Positions 1-6,940 of a DNA stretch of 7,829 bases are shown piece after piece (position 1 is the stretch's first letter; each line of letters starts with the position of its first letter). Position numbers and translations under genes: made by a program. Below the pieces are notes generated by a model. That model saw nothing but the letters and a program-made list of their open reading frames with translations. It did no database searches and was not told where the DNA came from. Source of the stretch: Desulfobacterales bacterium (GTDB lineage Bacteria; Desulfobacterota; Desulfobacteria; Desulfobacterales; JAUCGF01); contig JAOZRC010000228.1 of NCBI GenBank assembly GCA_029940345.1, positions 1 to 7,829 on the forward strand. The letters run 5' to 3'.

Positions 1-792
1 CAAAAACAGGTCTATAATTTTGACGAAGTGCTGGCGCGGCTGACAGATGGCAGTGAACACATGGAATTTCGTCCTGACTACGGACGTGAAATTTACACCG
101 GATTATGTAAACTGGATGGTTTTTTGGTGGCTGTTATTGGCAACCGGCAGGGTTTCCTGGGAATGGATTATCCCGAATATGCCGATTATCCCGGCATGGG
201 CGGCAAACTTTATCGCCAGGGATTGATCAAGATGAACGAATTTGTTACGCATTGCGGTCGCGATCGTGTGCCGATAATATGGTTCCAGGATACTTCTGGA
301 ATCGATGTGGGCGATATTGCCGAAAAAGCGGAACTGCTCGGACTGGGCCAAAGCCTGATCTATTCCATTGAACAGACCGGTGTTCCTCAAATGTTGGTGC
401 TGTTGCGCAAAGGCACCGCAGCGGCGCATTATGTTATGGGAGGCCCGACAGCCAACCGGCACAACGCTTTTACACTGGGACTGCCAACCACCGAAATTTA
501 TGTGATGCACGGTGAAACCGCAGCAGCAGCCAGTTTTTCACGGCGATTGGTTAAAGAAAAAGACGCCGGAAGACCGCTGGAGCCAATTATTGATAAAATG
601 AATCAAATGGCCCAGGAATACCATGACAACTCCCGCCCGGCCTATTGCGCTAAAAACGGACTGGTAGATGAAGTCGCACCGTTAAGTCGCGTTCGGGATT
701 ACCTGAAGGCCTTTGCCGGAGCCGCTTACCAGAATCCGAAATCAATTTGTGCGCATCATCACATGATGCTGCCGCGGATTATCAAAGGGTAG
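1..792 (+). CDS. gcdA: Glutaconyl-CoA decarboxylase alpha subunit / acyl-CoA carboxyltransferase, C-terminal part (5' partial)
   Basis: This is the C-terminal 263 codons of a biotin-dependent carboxyltransferase; the frame is open from base 1, so the start lies outside the window. From memory of the Acidaminococcus GcdA sequence the match is close throughout. Shared blocks are GGKLYRQGL.KMNEFVT, DRVPIIWFQDTSGIDVG, AEKAELLGLGQSLIYSI, RKGTAAAHYVMGGP, the GETAAAASFSRRL stretch and AAYQNPKSIC near the end. GcdA-type proteins are about 580 residues, so roughly 320 are missing here. The family moves a carboxyl group between glutaconyl-CoA and biotin on a carrier protein, in the cytoplasm, during glutarate, glutamate or benzoyl-CoA breakdown. 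A small biotin carrier follows at 960, which fits. The sodium-pump beta subunit is not in the window, so a carboxylase or another acyl-CoA substrate remains possible. The frame ends at TAG 790-792. Confidence 0.85.
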   Translation, partial: QKQVYNFDEVLARLTDGSEHMEFRPDYGREIYTGLCKLDGFLVAVIGNRQGFLGMDYPEYADYPGMGGKLYRQGLIKMNEFVTHCGRDRVPIIWFQDTSGIDVGDIAEKAELLGLGQSLIYSIEQTGVPQMLVLLRKGTAAAHYVMGGPTANRHNAFTLGLPTTEIYVMHGETAAAASFSRRLVKEKDAGRPLEPIIDKMNQMAQEYHDNSRPAYCAKNGLVDEVAPLSRVRDYLKAFAGAAYQNPKSICAHHHMMLPRIIKG

Positions 793-818
793 CGATTCTA
801 TTTGAGTGTAATTTTTTT

Positions 819-898
819 TGTAGGATGGGTCAAGCGTATCCCACCATCGTCTGATCTCGAAAATACGGTGAGTTACGCTACGCTTCACCCACCCTACA
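819..898. repeat. 80-bp imperfect palindromic repeat (GTAGG-TGGGT...ACCCACCCTAC type)
   Basis: The left arm (819-838) and right arm (879-898) are 20 nt each and pair at 18 of 20 positions. The mismatches are the A of GGATGG and the C just after GGGT. Further in, CCACC (841-845) can pair with GGTG-type sequence around 868-871 after a bulge on the right side, which carries a doubled ACGCT. The outer GTAGG.TGGGT / ACCCACCCTAC arms and the inner AAGCGTA / TACGCTT resemble a short palindromic repeat I recall from many proteobacterial and cyanobacterial genomes. It contains no gene. It lies between the carboxyltransferase and its likely biotin carrier, so if the two are cotranscribed the mRNA would carry a long hairpin here. 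Confidence 0.8.
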
Positions 899-947
899 TT
901 TCAAGTATGTTATTTTAAAGAAATCCCTGATTTAGTTATATTAATTA

Positions 948-953
948 AAGGAG
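948..953 (+). promoter_or_regulatory. Ribosome binding site of the biotin carrier gene
   Basis: AAGGAG lies six bases before the ATG at 960. It is one of the better Shine-Dalgarno sites in the window and fixes the start of the very short biotin carrier gene. Confidence 0.8.
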
Positions 954-959
954 AATAAA

Positions 960-1172
960 ATGAGTGAGATTATTGCGCCAATGGCTGCCAAAGTGTTTGA
1001 AGTTAAAGTAAAACCAGGAGACAAAATTGAAGAAGGTGAAGAGGTGCTGGTGCTGGAAGCCATGAAAATGGAAATGCCGATGGTGGCTGAAGAAGCCGGA
1101 ACTGTAAAAGAGGTGCGTTGCGCCGTAGGGGACGCCGTTGAAGCCCAAGCGGTGCTGATCGTTCTTGAGTAA
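960..1172 (+). CDS. Stand-alone biotin carrier protein (biotinyl/lipoyl attachment domain), 70 aa
   Basis: The whole protein is a single biotinyl domain. It has the EAMKM motif at residues 33-37, with Lys36 (codon 1065-1067) as the predicted biotinylated lysine. The flanking pattern is typical of the fold: IIAPMAAKVFEVKVKPGD before the site and EAGTVKEVRCAVGDAVEAQAVLIVLE after it. It would carry carboxybiotin between the carboxyltransferase upstream and a decarboxylase or carboxylase partner in the cytoplasm or at the membrane. GcdC-type carriers are usually longer, with an Ala/Pro-rich linker before this domain; here there is none, so only the minimal domain remains. The start is set by AAGGAG at 948-953. 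The last 8 bases overlap the TTG start of ybeZ. The role as partner of the upstream gene is inferred from adjacency. Confidence 0.9.
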   Translation: MSEIIAPMAAKVFEVKVKPGDKIEEGEEVLVLEAMKMEMPMVAEEAGTVKEVRCAVGDAVEAQAVLIVLE

Positions 1173-2163
1173 TACGACTACTGATATAAAGACGCCCCAG
1201 ACCCGGCTGACTTATGATGATATTGATCTGGCGATGCAACTGTTCGGCGAACACAACCGAAATCTTGCTAAAATCGCCGATGCCTTGGATATTCAAATTA
1301 CAGCGCGCGGTAATACGGTTTTCTTCCAGGGAGATAAGGTCGTTGTTGAGTTGGCTGAAAATATTCTCAACCAGCTTTACGATCTTCTCCGGGACCGTTA
1401 CCCCGTGTATTCCAATGATGTTGATTACGCCATTCGTGTATTGAGCGCCGATGATCACTGTAATTTGAAAACCATTTTTAAAGACACGGTTTATATTACC
1501 AATAAAAAACGCTCCATAGCGCCTAAAAGCCCGGCTCAAAAAGCCTATATCGACGCCATTCGTAAGACAGACATGGTGTTCGGCATCGGGCCCGCCGGAA
1601 CTGGCAAAACCTATCTGGCGATGGCCATGGCTGTGGCGGCGCTTGCCAAAGGCAGTATAAACCGTCTCATTTTGACGCGTCCTGCTGTTGAAGCCGGCGA
1701 ATCATTGGGTTTTCTACCTGGCGATTTGGCCGAAAAAATTGATCCGTATTTAAGGCCGCTTTATGATGCGTTGCATGATATGATGCCTTATGAAAAAGTG
1801 GCGGCGCTGATGGCCAAAGGCGTTATCGAAGTGGCGCCTTTGGCCTTTATGCGCGGACGGACGCTAAATGATGCGTTTATCATTTTAGATGAAGCCCAAA
1901 ATACGACATCGGAACAGATGAAAATGTTTTTAACCCGCCTGGGGTTTAACTCCAAGGCGGTAATTACAGGCGATGTGACCCAAATTGACCTGCCATCGAA
2001 CAAACATTCAGGATTGGTTGAAACGAAAAATATTTTGCAAGGGATTAAAGGGATTGAATTTGTTTTTTTTTCAAAAGCTGACGTTGTGCGTCATCGTTTG
2101 GTGCGAGCGATTATCAAAGCCTACGAAGATTTGGATGCCGACAAGCCCAAGCCTGCAAATTAA
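1165..2163 (+). CDS. ybeZ: PhoH-like ATPase YbeZ (PhoH/PhoL family)
   Basis: This is a 332-residue cytoplasmic P-loop ATPase of the PhoH/YbeZ family. The N-terminal ~110 residues form the usual small KH-like region (ITARGNTVFFQGD). The ATPase domain follows, with Walker A GPAGTGKT at 142-149, the LTRPAVEAGESLGFLPGDLAEKIDPYLRPLYDAL block, Walker B AFIILDEAQN at 237-246, and the C-terminal ITGDVTQIDLP and FFSKADVVRHRLV motifs. YbeZ proteins are thought to work with YbeY in rRNA and ribosome processing, and ybeY lies two genes downstream here. The TTG at 1165 is the likely start: it keeps the whole N-terminal domain, and the first in-frame ATG (codon 25, 1237) would cut into conserved sequence. 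I see no strong Shine-Dalgarno, so translation may be coupled to the biotin carrier gene it overlaps by 8 nt. A T9 run (2063-2071) lies in the FVFFS codons. Confidence 0.93.
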   Translation: MSNTTTDIKTPQTRLTYDDIDLAMQLFGEHNRNLAKIADALDIQITARGNTVFFQGDKVVVELAENILNQLYDLLRDRYPVYSNDVDYAIRVLSADDHCNLKTIFKDTVYITNKKRSIAPKSPAQKAYIDAIRKTDMVFGIGPAGTGKTYLAMAMAVAALAKGSINRLILTRPAVEAGESLGFLPGDLAEKIDPYLRPLYDALHDMMPYEKVAALMAKGVIEVAPLAFMRGRTLNDAFIILDEAQNTTSEQMKMFLTRLGFNSKAVITGDVTQIDLPSNKHSGLVETKNILQGIKGIEFVFFSKADVVRHRLVRAIIKAYEDLDADKPKPAN

Positions 2164-2181
2164 CTGCCCGTAAATTAGCCA

Positions 2182-4677
2182 ATGTTATTTGAACATAAAA
2201 AAAAACCGTTTTTTAACCGTCCCGGTACCAGTTATTTAATTCGACTGTATCTTCTTTTTCTGGTTACGGGCGTTTTTACGCTAATTCTCTTCCCGAATTT
2301 TATCGCACCCAGATATACCTATCAACTGGGTGATATTGTAAAAAAAAATATCAAGGCGCCTGGCGATTTTTTTATTGGAGACAAAGAAGCCACGAAAAAA
2401 AATCGTAAACAGGCTGTCACCGAAGTTCTGACTGTTTACGATCATGACAAGGCCTTGTCATCGAAACTGGCGCATAATATCAGGCAGAGCTTTGCTTTAC
2501 TAAGAACCGTTATAGAATCAGCCGACAATAATAGTGCTGCACAGCCCGATGATTCGATCAAAGAGCCTGTTGATGCCGGTGAAGCCAAGCTGACGAGTGT
2601 ACCGGAACAACAAAAAACAATCCCCCTGGCGCAAGTGGTATCCGATGCCGCTTTCAAGACTATTCTTCATAAAAAAATATTGCAACACAAGGATGAGTTC
2701 GCCCAAATAATCGGTTTTAAAGTCAGTAAAAGCCATTATGCAACCTTGGAAAAAGAAAAATTTTCTGTTGAAATTGAAAACCTGATTATTCTGATCTTAG
2801 ATAAAATATTAGCAAACGGGGTTGTCGCTAACAAACAGATACTGCTGAATGAAGTTGGAAAAGGCATTGTTTTAAGAACCATCGGGACTCAGGATGAAAA
2901 AACAGTTCGGCGCTTAAAGCCTTATTACGGTTTGGAGCAAGCCCTGGAAATGGTTCGCATTGAAAGTAAACTGCCATTAAGGAGCTTACATCATACAGTG
3001 CGGGATTTAATTGTCACTTTTTGTCAAAAACAGATTCAACCCAATATCACTTCCAATAAAAGTGAAACGGCCAAACGACAAGAAATGGCTGCCACTCAAG
3101 TCAAACCTGTTATGTACAAAATCAAAGCAGGTGAAATGATTTTGCGGGAAGGCGACCGGGTGACGGCCCGACAATTGCTTAATCTCAATACAATGCAAAC
3201 TCAGCAGAAAAAAAATCAACCTTGGACGATTGCTATCGGTTCGGCCATGATGATCGGTTTTCTGCTGGTCACCACTTATTTTCTTTTTATTCAATGCCAA
3301 AATTGCGGTCTGCTGGATAACTATAAAAATCTTTTTTTTATATCCACCGTTTTGATCAGCGTCTTTTTCTTCACTCGTGTTTCCACATTATTGGCTGAGT
3401 CCCTTAGCGCTGACAGCACCCTGATGCTATCTGAAGCATCTGTGATTTTGGGATTTCCCATCGCAACCGGCACGATGATGGTTTGTGTATTTATGGGTTT
3501 TGAACTGGCATTTTCCATCGCCATCATTAGCGCTGTGGGAGCCGCTTTTATTTTAAATACCAGTTTGCCGCTATTCATCTATTTTTTCCTCAGCGGTGCC
3601 ATGGGCGCCTATTGGATTCAGAACTGTAAAGATCGTAAAATATTTATCCATACCGGTATCCGCTTGGGAATATTCAATCTTGTGCAAGCGGTCGCACTCA
3701 GTGTTTATCAAGCCGATCTGACGGATTTTACCGGCTTTGTGGATTGGAAACTGCTTTGGGATGGGGTTTTTGCGTTCACTGGCGGTATTTTAGCCGGTAT
3801 TATCACGGCTGGCATCGTTCCCCTGGCAGAGATCGCTTTCAGATATACAACCGACATCACCCTACTGGAATCGGCCAATCTGGACCAGCCGATTTTGCAC
3901 AAGTTGATGCTCGAAGCCGGTGGCACTTACCATCATTCACTTGTTGTGGGCGCTATGGCGGAAGCGGCAGCGGCTGAAATCGGAGCCAATCCGCTGCTCG
4001 CCAAAGTTTGTGGTTATTACCATGATATTGGCAAAATGAAAAAGCCCCTTTATTTCATTGAAAACCAGAAAAATGTTAAAAACAAACATGACAAGCTGGC
4101 ACCTTCCATGTCGAAAATGATTATCATGGCCCATGTTAAAGATGGCGTTGAAATGGCCAAAAAAAATAAATTGGCCCCTGTGATTATTGACGCGATTCAG
4201 CAGCATCATGGTAAAAGCCTGGTTCGCTATTTTTATGACAAAGCGTGTAGGCTAAAGGGCGATAATGCCGTTAATATTGATGACTATCGTTATCCCGGAC
4301 CTAAACCGCGAACGCGTGAGATTGGTCTGATTATGCTGGCGGATGTGGTTGAAGCCGCCTCGCGCACGCTTGATAATCCGACGCCGGCACGAATTCAAGG
4401 ATTGGTGCAACGCTTAATCAATAACATTTTTTCAGACGGACAACTTGACAACTGCGAATTCACACTCAAAGACTTGCATCTTATTTCCAAAAGTTTTTAC
4501 AAAATCCTTAATGGCATCTATCACCATCGCGTCGAATATCAGGATAAAGACACAACCAGAAAAAATGGTGAAAAACATGAAAATGCAGATAAACAGGCAG
4601 CGAAACAAACAAAAGTTCAGGTTTCCAAAAAGACGCAAGCCAGTGTGATTCAGCTTAAACGCCTGGGGCAAATCTGA
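2182..4677 (+). CDS. pgpH: 7TM-HD cyclic-di-AMP phosphodiesterase (PgpH/YqfF family)
   Basis: This 831-residue membrane protein has the PgpH architecture. One N-terminal membrane segment (~18-44) is followed by an extracytoplasmic 7TMR-HDED region (~45-347) ending in KIKAGEMILREGDRV (~313-327). A cluster of further membrane segments spans ~348-552, and a cytoplasmic HD domain runs from ~575 to 785. The metal-binding residues are all present: His584/His585 in GTYHHS, HDIGK 614-618, His651 in MAHVKDGVE, His675-His676 in QQHHGKS and Asp721 in LADVVEA. The family hydrolyses c-di-AMP to pApA, so an active enzyme is expected. It is longer than the Listeria protein (~718 aa) because of a polar stretch around 112-145 and a lysine-rich tail (787-831). 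It starts 18 nt after ybeZ without a clear Shine-Dalgarno. Two A9 runs occur early, at codons 6-8 (2197-2205) and around codon 54 (2340-2348). Confidence 0.92.
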   Translation: MLFEHKKKPFFNRPGTSYLIRLYLLFLVTGVFTLILFPNFIAPRYTYQLGDIVKKNIKAPGDFFIGDKEATKKNRKQAVTEVLTVYDHDKALSSKLAHNIRQSFALLRTVIESADNNSAAQPDDSIKEPVDAGEAKLTSVPEQQKTIPLAQVVSDAAFKTILHKKILQHKDEFAQIIGFKVSKSHYATLEKEKFSVEIENLIILILDKILANGVVANKQILLNEVGKGIVLRTIGTQDEKTVRRLKPYYGLEQALEMVRIESKLPLRSLHHTVRDLIVTFCQKQIQPNITSNKSETAKRQEMAATQVKPVMYKIKAGEMILREGDRVTARQLLNLNTMQTQQKKNQPWTIAIGSAMMIGFLLVTTYFLFIQCQNCGLLDNYKNLFFISTVLISVFFFTRVSTLLAESLSADSTLMLSEASVILGFPIATGTMMVCVFMGFELAFSIAIISAVGAAFILNTSLPLFIYFFLSGAMGAYWIQNCKDRKIFIHTGIRLGIFNLVQAVALSVYQADLTDFTGFVDWKLLWDGVFAFTGGILAGIITAGIVPLAEIAFRYTTDITLLESANLDQPILHKLMLEAGGTYHHSLVVGAMAEAAAAEIGANPLLAKVCGYYHDIGKMKKPLYFIENQKNVKNKHDKLAPSMSKMIIMAHVKDGVEMAKKNKLAPVIIDAIQQHHGKSLVRYFYDKACRLKGDNAVNIDDYRYPGPKPRTREIGLIMLADVVEAASRTLDNPTPARIQGLVQRLINNIFSDGQLDNCEFTLKDLHLISKSFYKILNGIYHHRVEYQDKDTTRKNGEKHENADKQAAKQTKVQVSKKTQASVIQLKRLGQI

Positions 4678-4700
4678 CGAAACCGGCATCCTGAAAACTT

Positions 4701-5147
4701 ATGAATGTTTTAATAAACAATCAGCACGATCAGTATGGAATAGACCTGAAAGAGATACGCAAAACCGCGGAGATTATTTTAAACATGCTTGACAAGGCTG
4801 AAGCGGAGCTTTCCATATTAATTGCAGATGATCTCAAAATCGCCGAACTGAACAAACGCTATCTGAACCGCGACCGACCGACCAATGTCATCGCATTTCC
4901 CATGCAAGCCGGTGAATTTATCCAAGTCAATCCCTATTTGCTGGGTGATGTTGTCATTTCCGCAGACACCGCCGCCAAAGAAGGCGCAATCGCCGGAATC
5001 GGAACAGCAATGCGTTTCCGTGAATTGCTTGTGCATGGAATCCTTCATCTGTGCGGTTATGATCATGAAGAATCGGAACAGGAAGCCTTGCGAATGGAAA
5101 AAAAAGCGGATTCGCTTTTGCAGGCCATCGAAAAGGGGTTGAAATGA
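4701..5147 (+). CDS. ybeY: Endoribonuclease YbeY (rRNA maturation factor)
   Basis: This is a 148-residue metal-dependent RNase of the YbeY (UPF0054) family. The signature HGILHLCGYDH is at residues 112-122 and supplies the three zinc-binding histidines His112, His116 and His122. The upstream block LNRDRPTNVIAFP (55-67) includes the conserved arginine Arg59. Length is normal for the family (about 150). YbeY acts in the cytoplasm in 16S rRNA 3'-end maturation and ribosome quality control, and is often encoded near a PhoH-family gene, as here with ybeZ and pgpH upstream. The ATG at 4701 follows pgpH by 23 nt with no clear Shine-Dalgarno. The stop codon shares ATGA with the start of nnr, suggesting coupled translation. 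Confidence 0.95.
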   Translation: MNVLINNQHDQYGIDLKEIRKTAEIILNMLDKAEAELSILIADDLKIAELNKRYLNRDRPTNVIAFPMQAGEFIQVNPYLLGDVVISADTAAKEGAIAGIGTAMRFRELLVHGILHLCGYDHEESEQEALRMEKKADSLLQAIEKGLK

Positions 5148-6766
5148 ATTTGGTAACCGCGCGCGAAATGCAAACAATGGATCGTAAAACGATCGAATCG
5201 TTCGGTATTCCCGGTATTGTTCTTATGGAAAATGCCGGAAGAGGGGCGACGCGTTTTTTCTTGGAAACTTTCTTTGAAAATAACAGGTTTGAAAACTGCA
5301 CGCAGCAAATCGGAGTGATGGCCGGACGCGGAAATAATGGTGGTGACGGCTATGTAATCGCCCGCTATCTCGCGCAACAAGGCTGCCAGGTCACCGTTTT
5401 TGTATTAGCGCAAAGCAATCGCGTGCAAGGCGACGCGGCTGCGAATCTTAATTTGCTCGCCCCTCTCGGCATTCCTATAATCGAACTGCCTGATCTGGAA
5501 ACGTTTGAAAGTCACAATGACGCTCTGGTAAAGCAGGATATTTGGATCGACGCTATCCTGGGAACCGGACTGAAATCCGATGTCAGAGGCTATTTTAAAG
5601 AAGTGATTCGTTTTATGAATCATCAAAATAAACCGGTTTTTGCCGTAGACATTCCTTCAGGATTAAATTCTGACACCGGCCAACCTTGCGGTATTGCCGT
5701 ACACGCCATTGCCACAGCCACATTCGCTTATGCCAAAACCGGGCTTATGCTTTATCCAGGGGCGGCTTATTCGGGCGACATTGGCGTTATCGACATCGGC
5801 ATTCCGCCGCATATTGCCGCCGAGGTCGCTCCTGATGTTCAATATGTCCAATTGCTTACACCTGAAAAATTGCCGGATGCGCTGCCTCCGCGTCGGCCGG
5901 ATGCCCACAAAGGCCGAACCGGACATCTTTTGGTGATTTCAGGTTCACCCGGAAAAACCGGAGCCGCAGCAATGACAGCCATGTCCGCCATGCGTATCGG
6001 AGCCGGTTTAGTAACCTTATGCCTTCCGGAACAGATTAACCTGACACTTGAAAATCAGGTTATTGAGGCCATGACCGCGCCACTGCCCGCAACCAAGGAT
6101 AGCTGCTTAGATGAACAGGCGCTGGAGCCTTTAATGAAGCTGCTTGTCGGGAAACAATGTATCGCCATCGGCCCGGGCCTGGGAATGGCTCCGGAAACCG
6201 GCCGACTGATTCGCGCGCTTATATGCAAAAGCCACGTTCCGGTCGTTATCGATGCGGATGGCTTAAATCATTTGAGCGGCCATACCGCCCTGTTAAAAGA
6301 GTTGGAAATTCCCATCGTGCTAACACCCCATCCGGGTGAAATGGCAAGACTTACCAATTTAACGGTTGCCGAAGTACAGCAGGACCGTTTAGGCTGCGCA
6401 CGCAATTTTGCCAATGAATTCAATGTTTATATGGTGCTTAAAGGTGCTCGCACGGTAATCGCCTGCCCGCAAGAAGGCGTCGCCATTAATCCCACCGGCA
6501 ATTCGGGGATGGCCTCCGGCGGCATGGGAGACGTTTTAACCGGATGCATCGCCGGACTGATTACGCAAGGATGTCGGCCCGGTGCGGCGGCCCGGATTGG
6601 CACCTTTTTACATGGCGCCGCAGCCGATCATCTTGCTTCAACAATTGGCGCCTGTGGGTATTTGGCAACCGAAGTGATGAATGCACTCCCCCAACAGCTT
6701 GATGCACTCCGGCAAGGACAGATCAAACTGGCCGATATTATACCGTTAAGACATTTGTTCGGATAG
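5144..6766 (+). CDS. nnr: Bifunctional NAD(P)H-hydrate repair enzyme Nnr (epimerase + ADP-dependent dehydratase)
   Basis: This 540-residue enzyme repairs hydrated NADH and NADPH. The N-terminal YjeF epimerase domain (~1-220) has GRGNNGGDG at 61-69 and AVDIPSGLNSDTG from 167. The C-terminal ribokinase-like dehydratase domain starts near KGRTGHLLVISGS (from 256). It carries GPGLG 343-347, VIDADGLN 368-375, TPHPGEM 394-400 and GNSGMASGGMGDVLTG ending at 467, with catalytic Asp463. The epimerase interconverts the R and S hydrates, and the dehydratase restores NAD(P)H from the S form using ADP. Both halves look intact and the length is close to E. coli Nnr (515). The ATG at 5144 overlaps the ybeY stop by 4 nt, with AAGGGG five bases upstream. 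No tsaE or CBS-domain gene follows, although such neighbours are common; the run ends here. Confidence 0.96.
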   Translation: MNLVTAREMQTMDRKTIESFGIPGIVLMENAGRGATRFFLETFFENNRFENCTQQIGVMAGRGNNGGDGYVIARYLAQQGCQVTVFVLAQSNRVQGDAAANLNLLAPLGIPIIELPDLETFESHNDALVKQDIWIDAILGTGLKSDVRGYFKEVIRFMNHQNKPVFAVDIPSGLNSDTGQPCGIAVHAIATATFAYAKTGLMLYPGAAYSGDIGVIDIGIPPHIAAEVAPDVQYVQLLTPEKLPDALPPRRPDAHKGRTGHLLVISGSPGKTGAAAMTAMSAMRIGAGLVTLCLPEQINLTLENQVIEAMTAPLPATKDSCLDEQALEPLMKLLVGKQCIAIGPGLGMAPETGRLIRALICKSHVPVVIDADGLNHLSGHTALLKELEIPIVLTPHPGEMARLTNLTVAEVQQDRLGCARNFANEFNVYMVLKGARTVIACPQEGVAINPTGNSGMASGGMGDVLTGCIAGLITQGCRPGAAARIGTFLHGAAADHLASTIGACGYLATEVMNALPQQLDALRQGQIKLADIIPLRHLFG

Positions 6767-6803
6767 ATCTGCAATTGTGGTTATGTTCCTGTTCTCCAGA
6801 ATA

Positions 6804-6835
6804 AAAGCTGTTGCACATGCATTTCCAACAGCTTT
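6804..6835. terminator. Hairpin after nnr, possible transcription terminator
   Basis: Perfect 10-bp inverted repeat: AAAGCTGTTG at 6804-6813 and CAACAGCTTT at 6826-6835, with a 12-nt loop. It starts 37 bases after the nnr stop and lies before a promoter candidate, where an operon terminator would be expected. The U-tract is poor (CTTTCATTC) and the stem is AT-rich at its base, so termination may be weak, or the hairpin may instead stabilise the mRNA 3' end. Confidence 0.5.
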
Positions 6836-6862
6836 CATTCACATCTGTCGCTAAATCCATAC

Positions 6863-6892
6863 TTGACATCAAAACAACAATCAGATTATATG
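6863..6892 (+). promoter_or_regulatory. Candidate sigma-70 promoter for the AMIN-domain gene
   Basis: A perfect TTGACA -35 hexamer at 6863-6868 is followed after 18 bases by TATATG (6887-6892) as a -10 hexamer with four of six matches. The site lies between the hairpin after nnr and the AGGAGG at 6927, giving a short leader of about 40 nt. The weak -10 keeps confidence moderate. Confidence 0.55.
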
Positions 6893-6926
6893 TCGATATC
6901 GTTAAAAGATACTCAACTAATAGATT

Positions 6927-6932
6927 AGGAGG
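6927..6932 (+). promoter_or_regulatory. Strong ribosome binding site that decides a TTG start
   Basis: AGGAGG lies eight bases before the TTG at 6941. It favours this TTG over the first in-frame ATG (codon 13, inside the hydrophobic core of the signal peptide). Confidence 0.8.
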
Positions 6933-6940
6933 ATAAATCT

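Noticed and set aside
103..510. Open frame on the minus strand inside the carboxyltransferase gene (135 codons)
   Set aside because: It lies wholly antisense to a strongly conserved protein, has no recognisable motif and no ribosome binding site; a shadow frame.
812..819. T8 run 19 bases after the carboxyltransferase stop as an intrinsic terminator
   Set aside because: No GC-rich stem precedes it; the only strong palindrome follows it, which is the wrong order for a terminator on the + strand.
914..942. TTTAAA - 17 bases - TATATT as a promoter for the biotin carrier gene
   Set aside because: The hexamers fit reasonably (4/6 and 5/6), but the start of transcription would fall at about 949, inside the ribosome binding site at 948-953. 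The AT-rich spacer makes a chance match likely.
1003..1539. 178-codon minus-strand open frame across the biotin carrier and ybeZ
   Set aside because: Antisense to two recognised genes, low-complexity composition (Leu/Pro/Arg-rich end) and no family resemblance.
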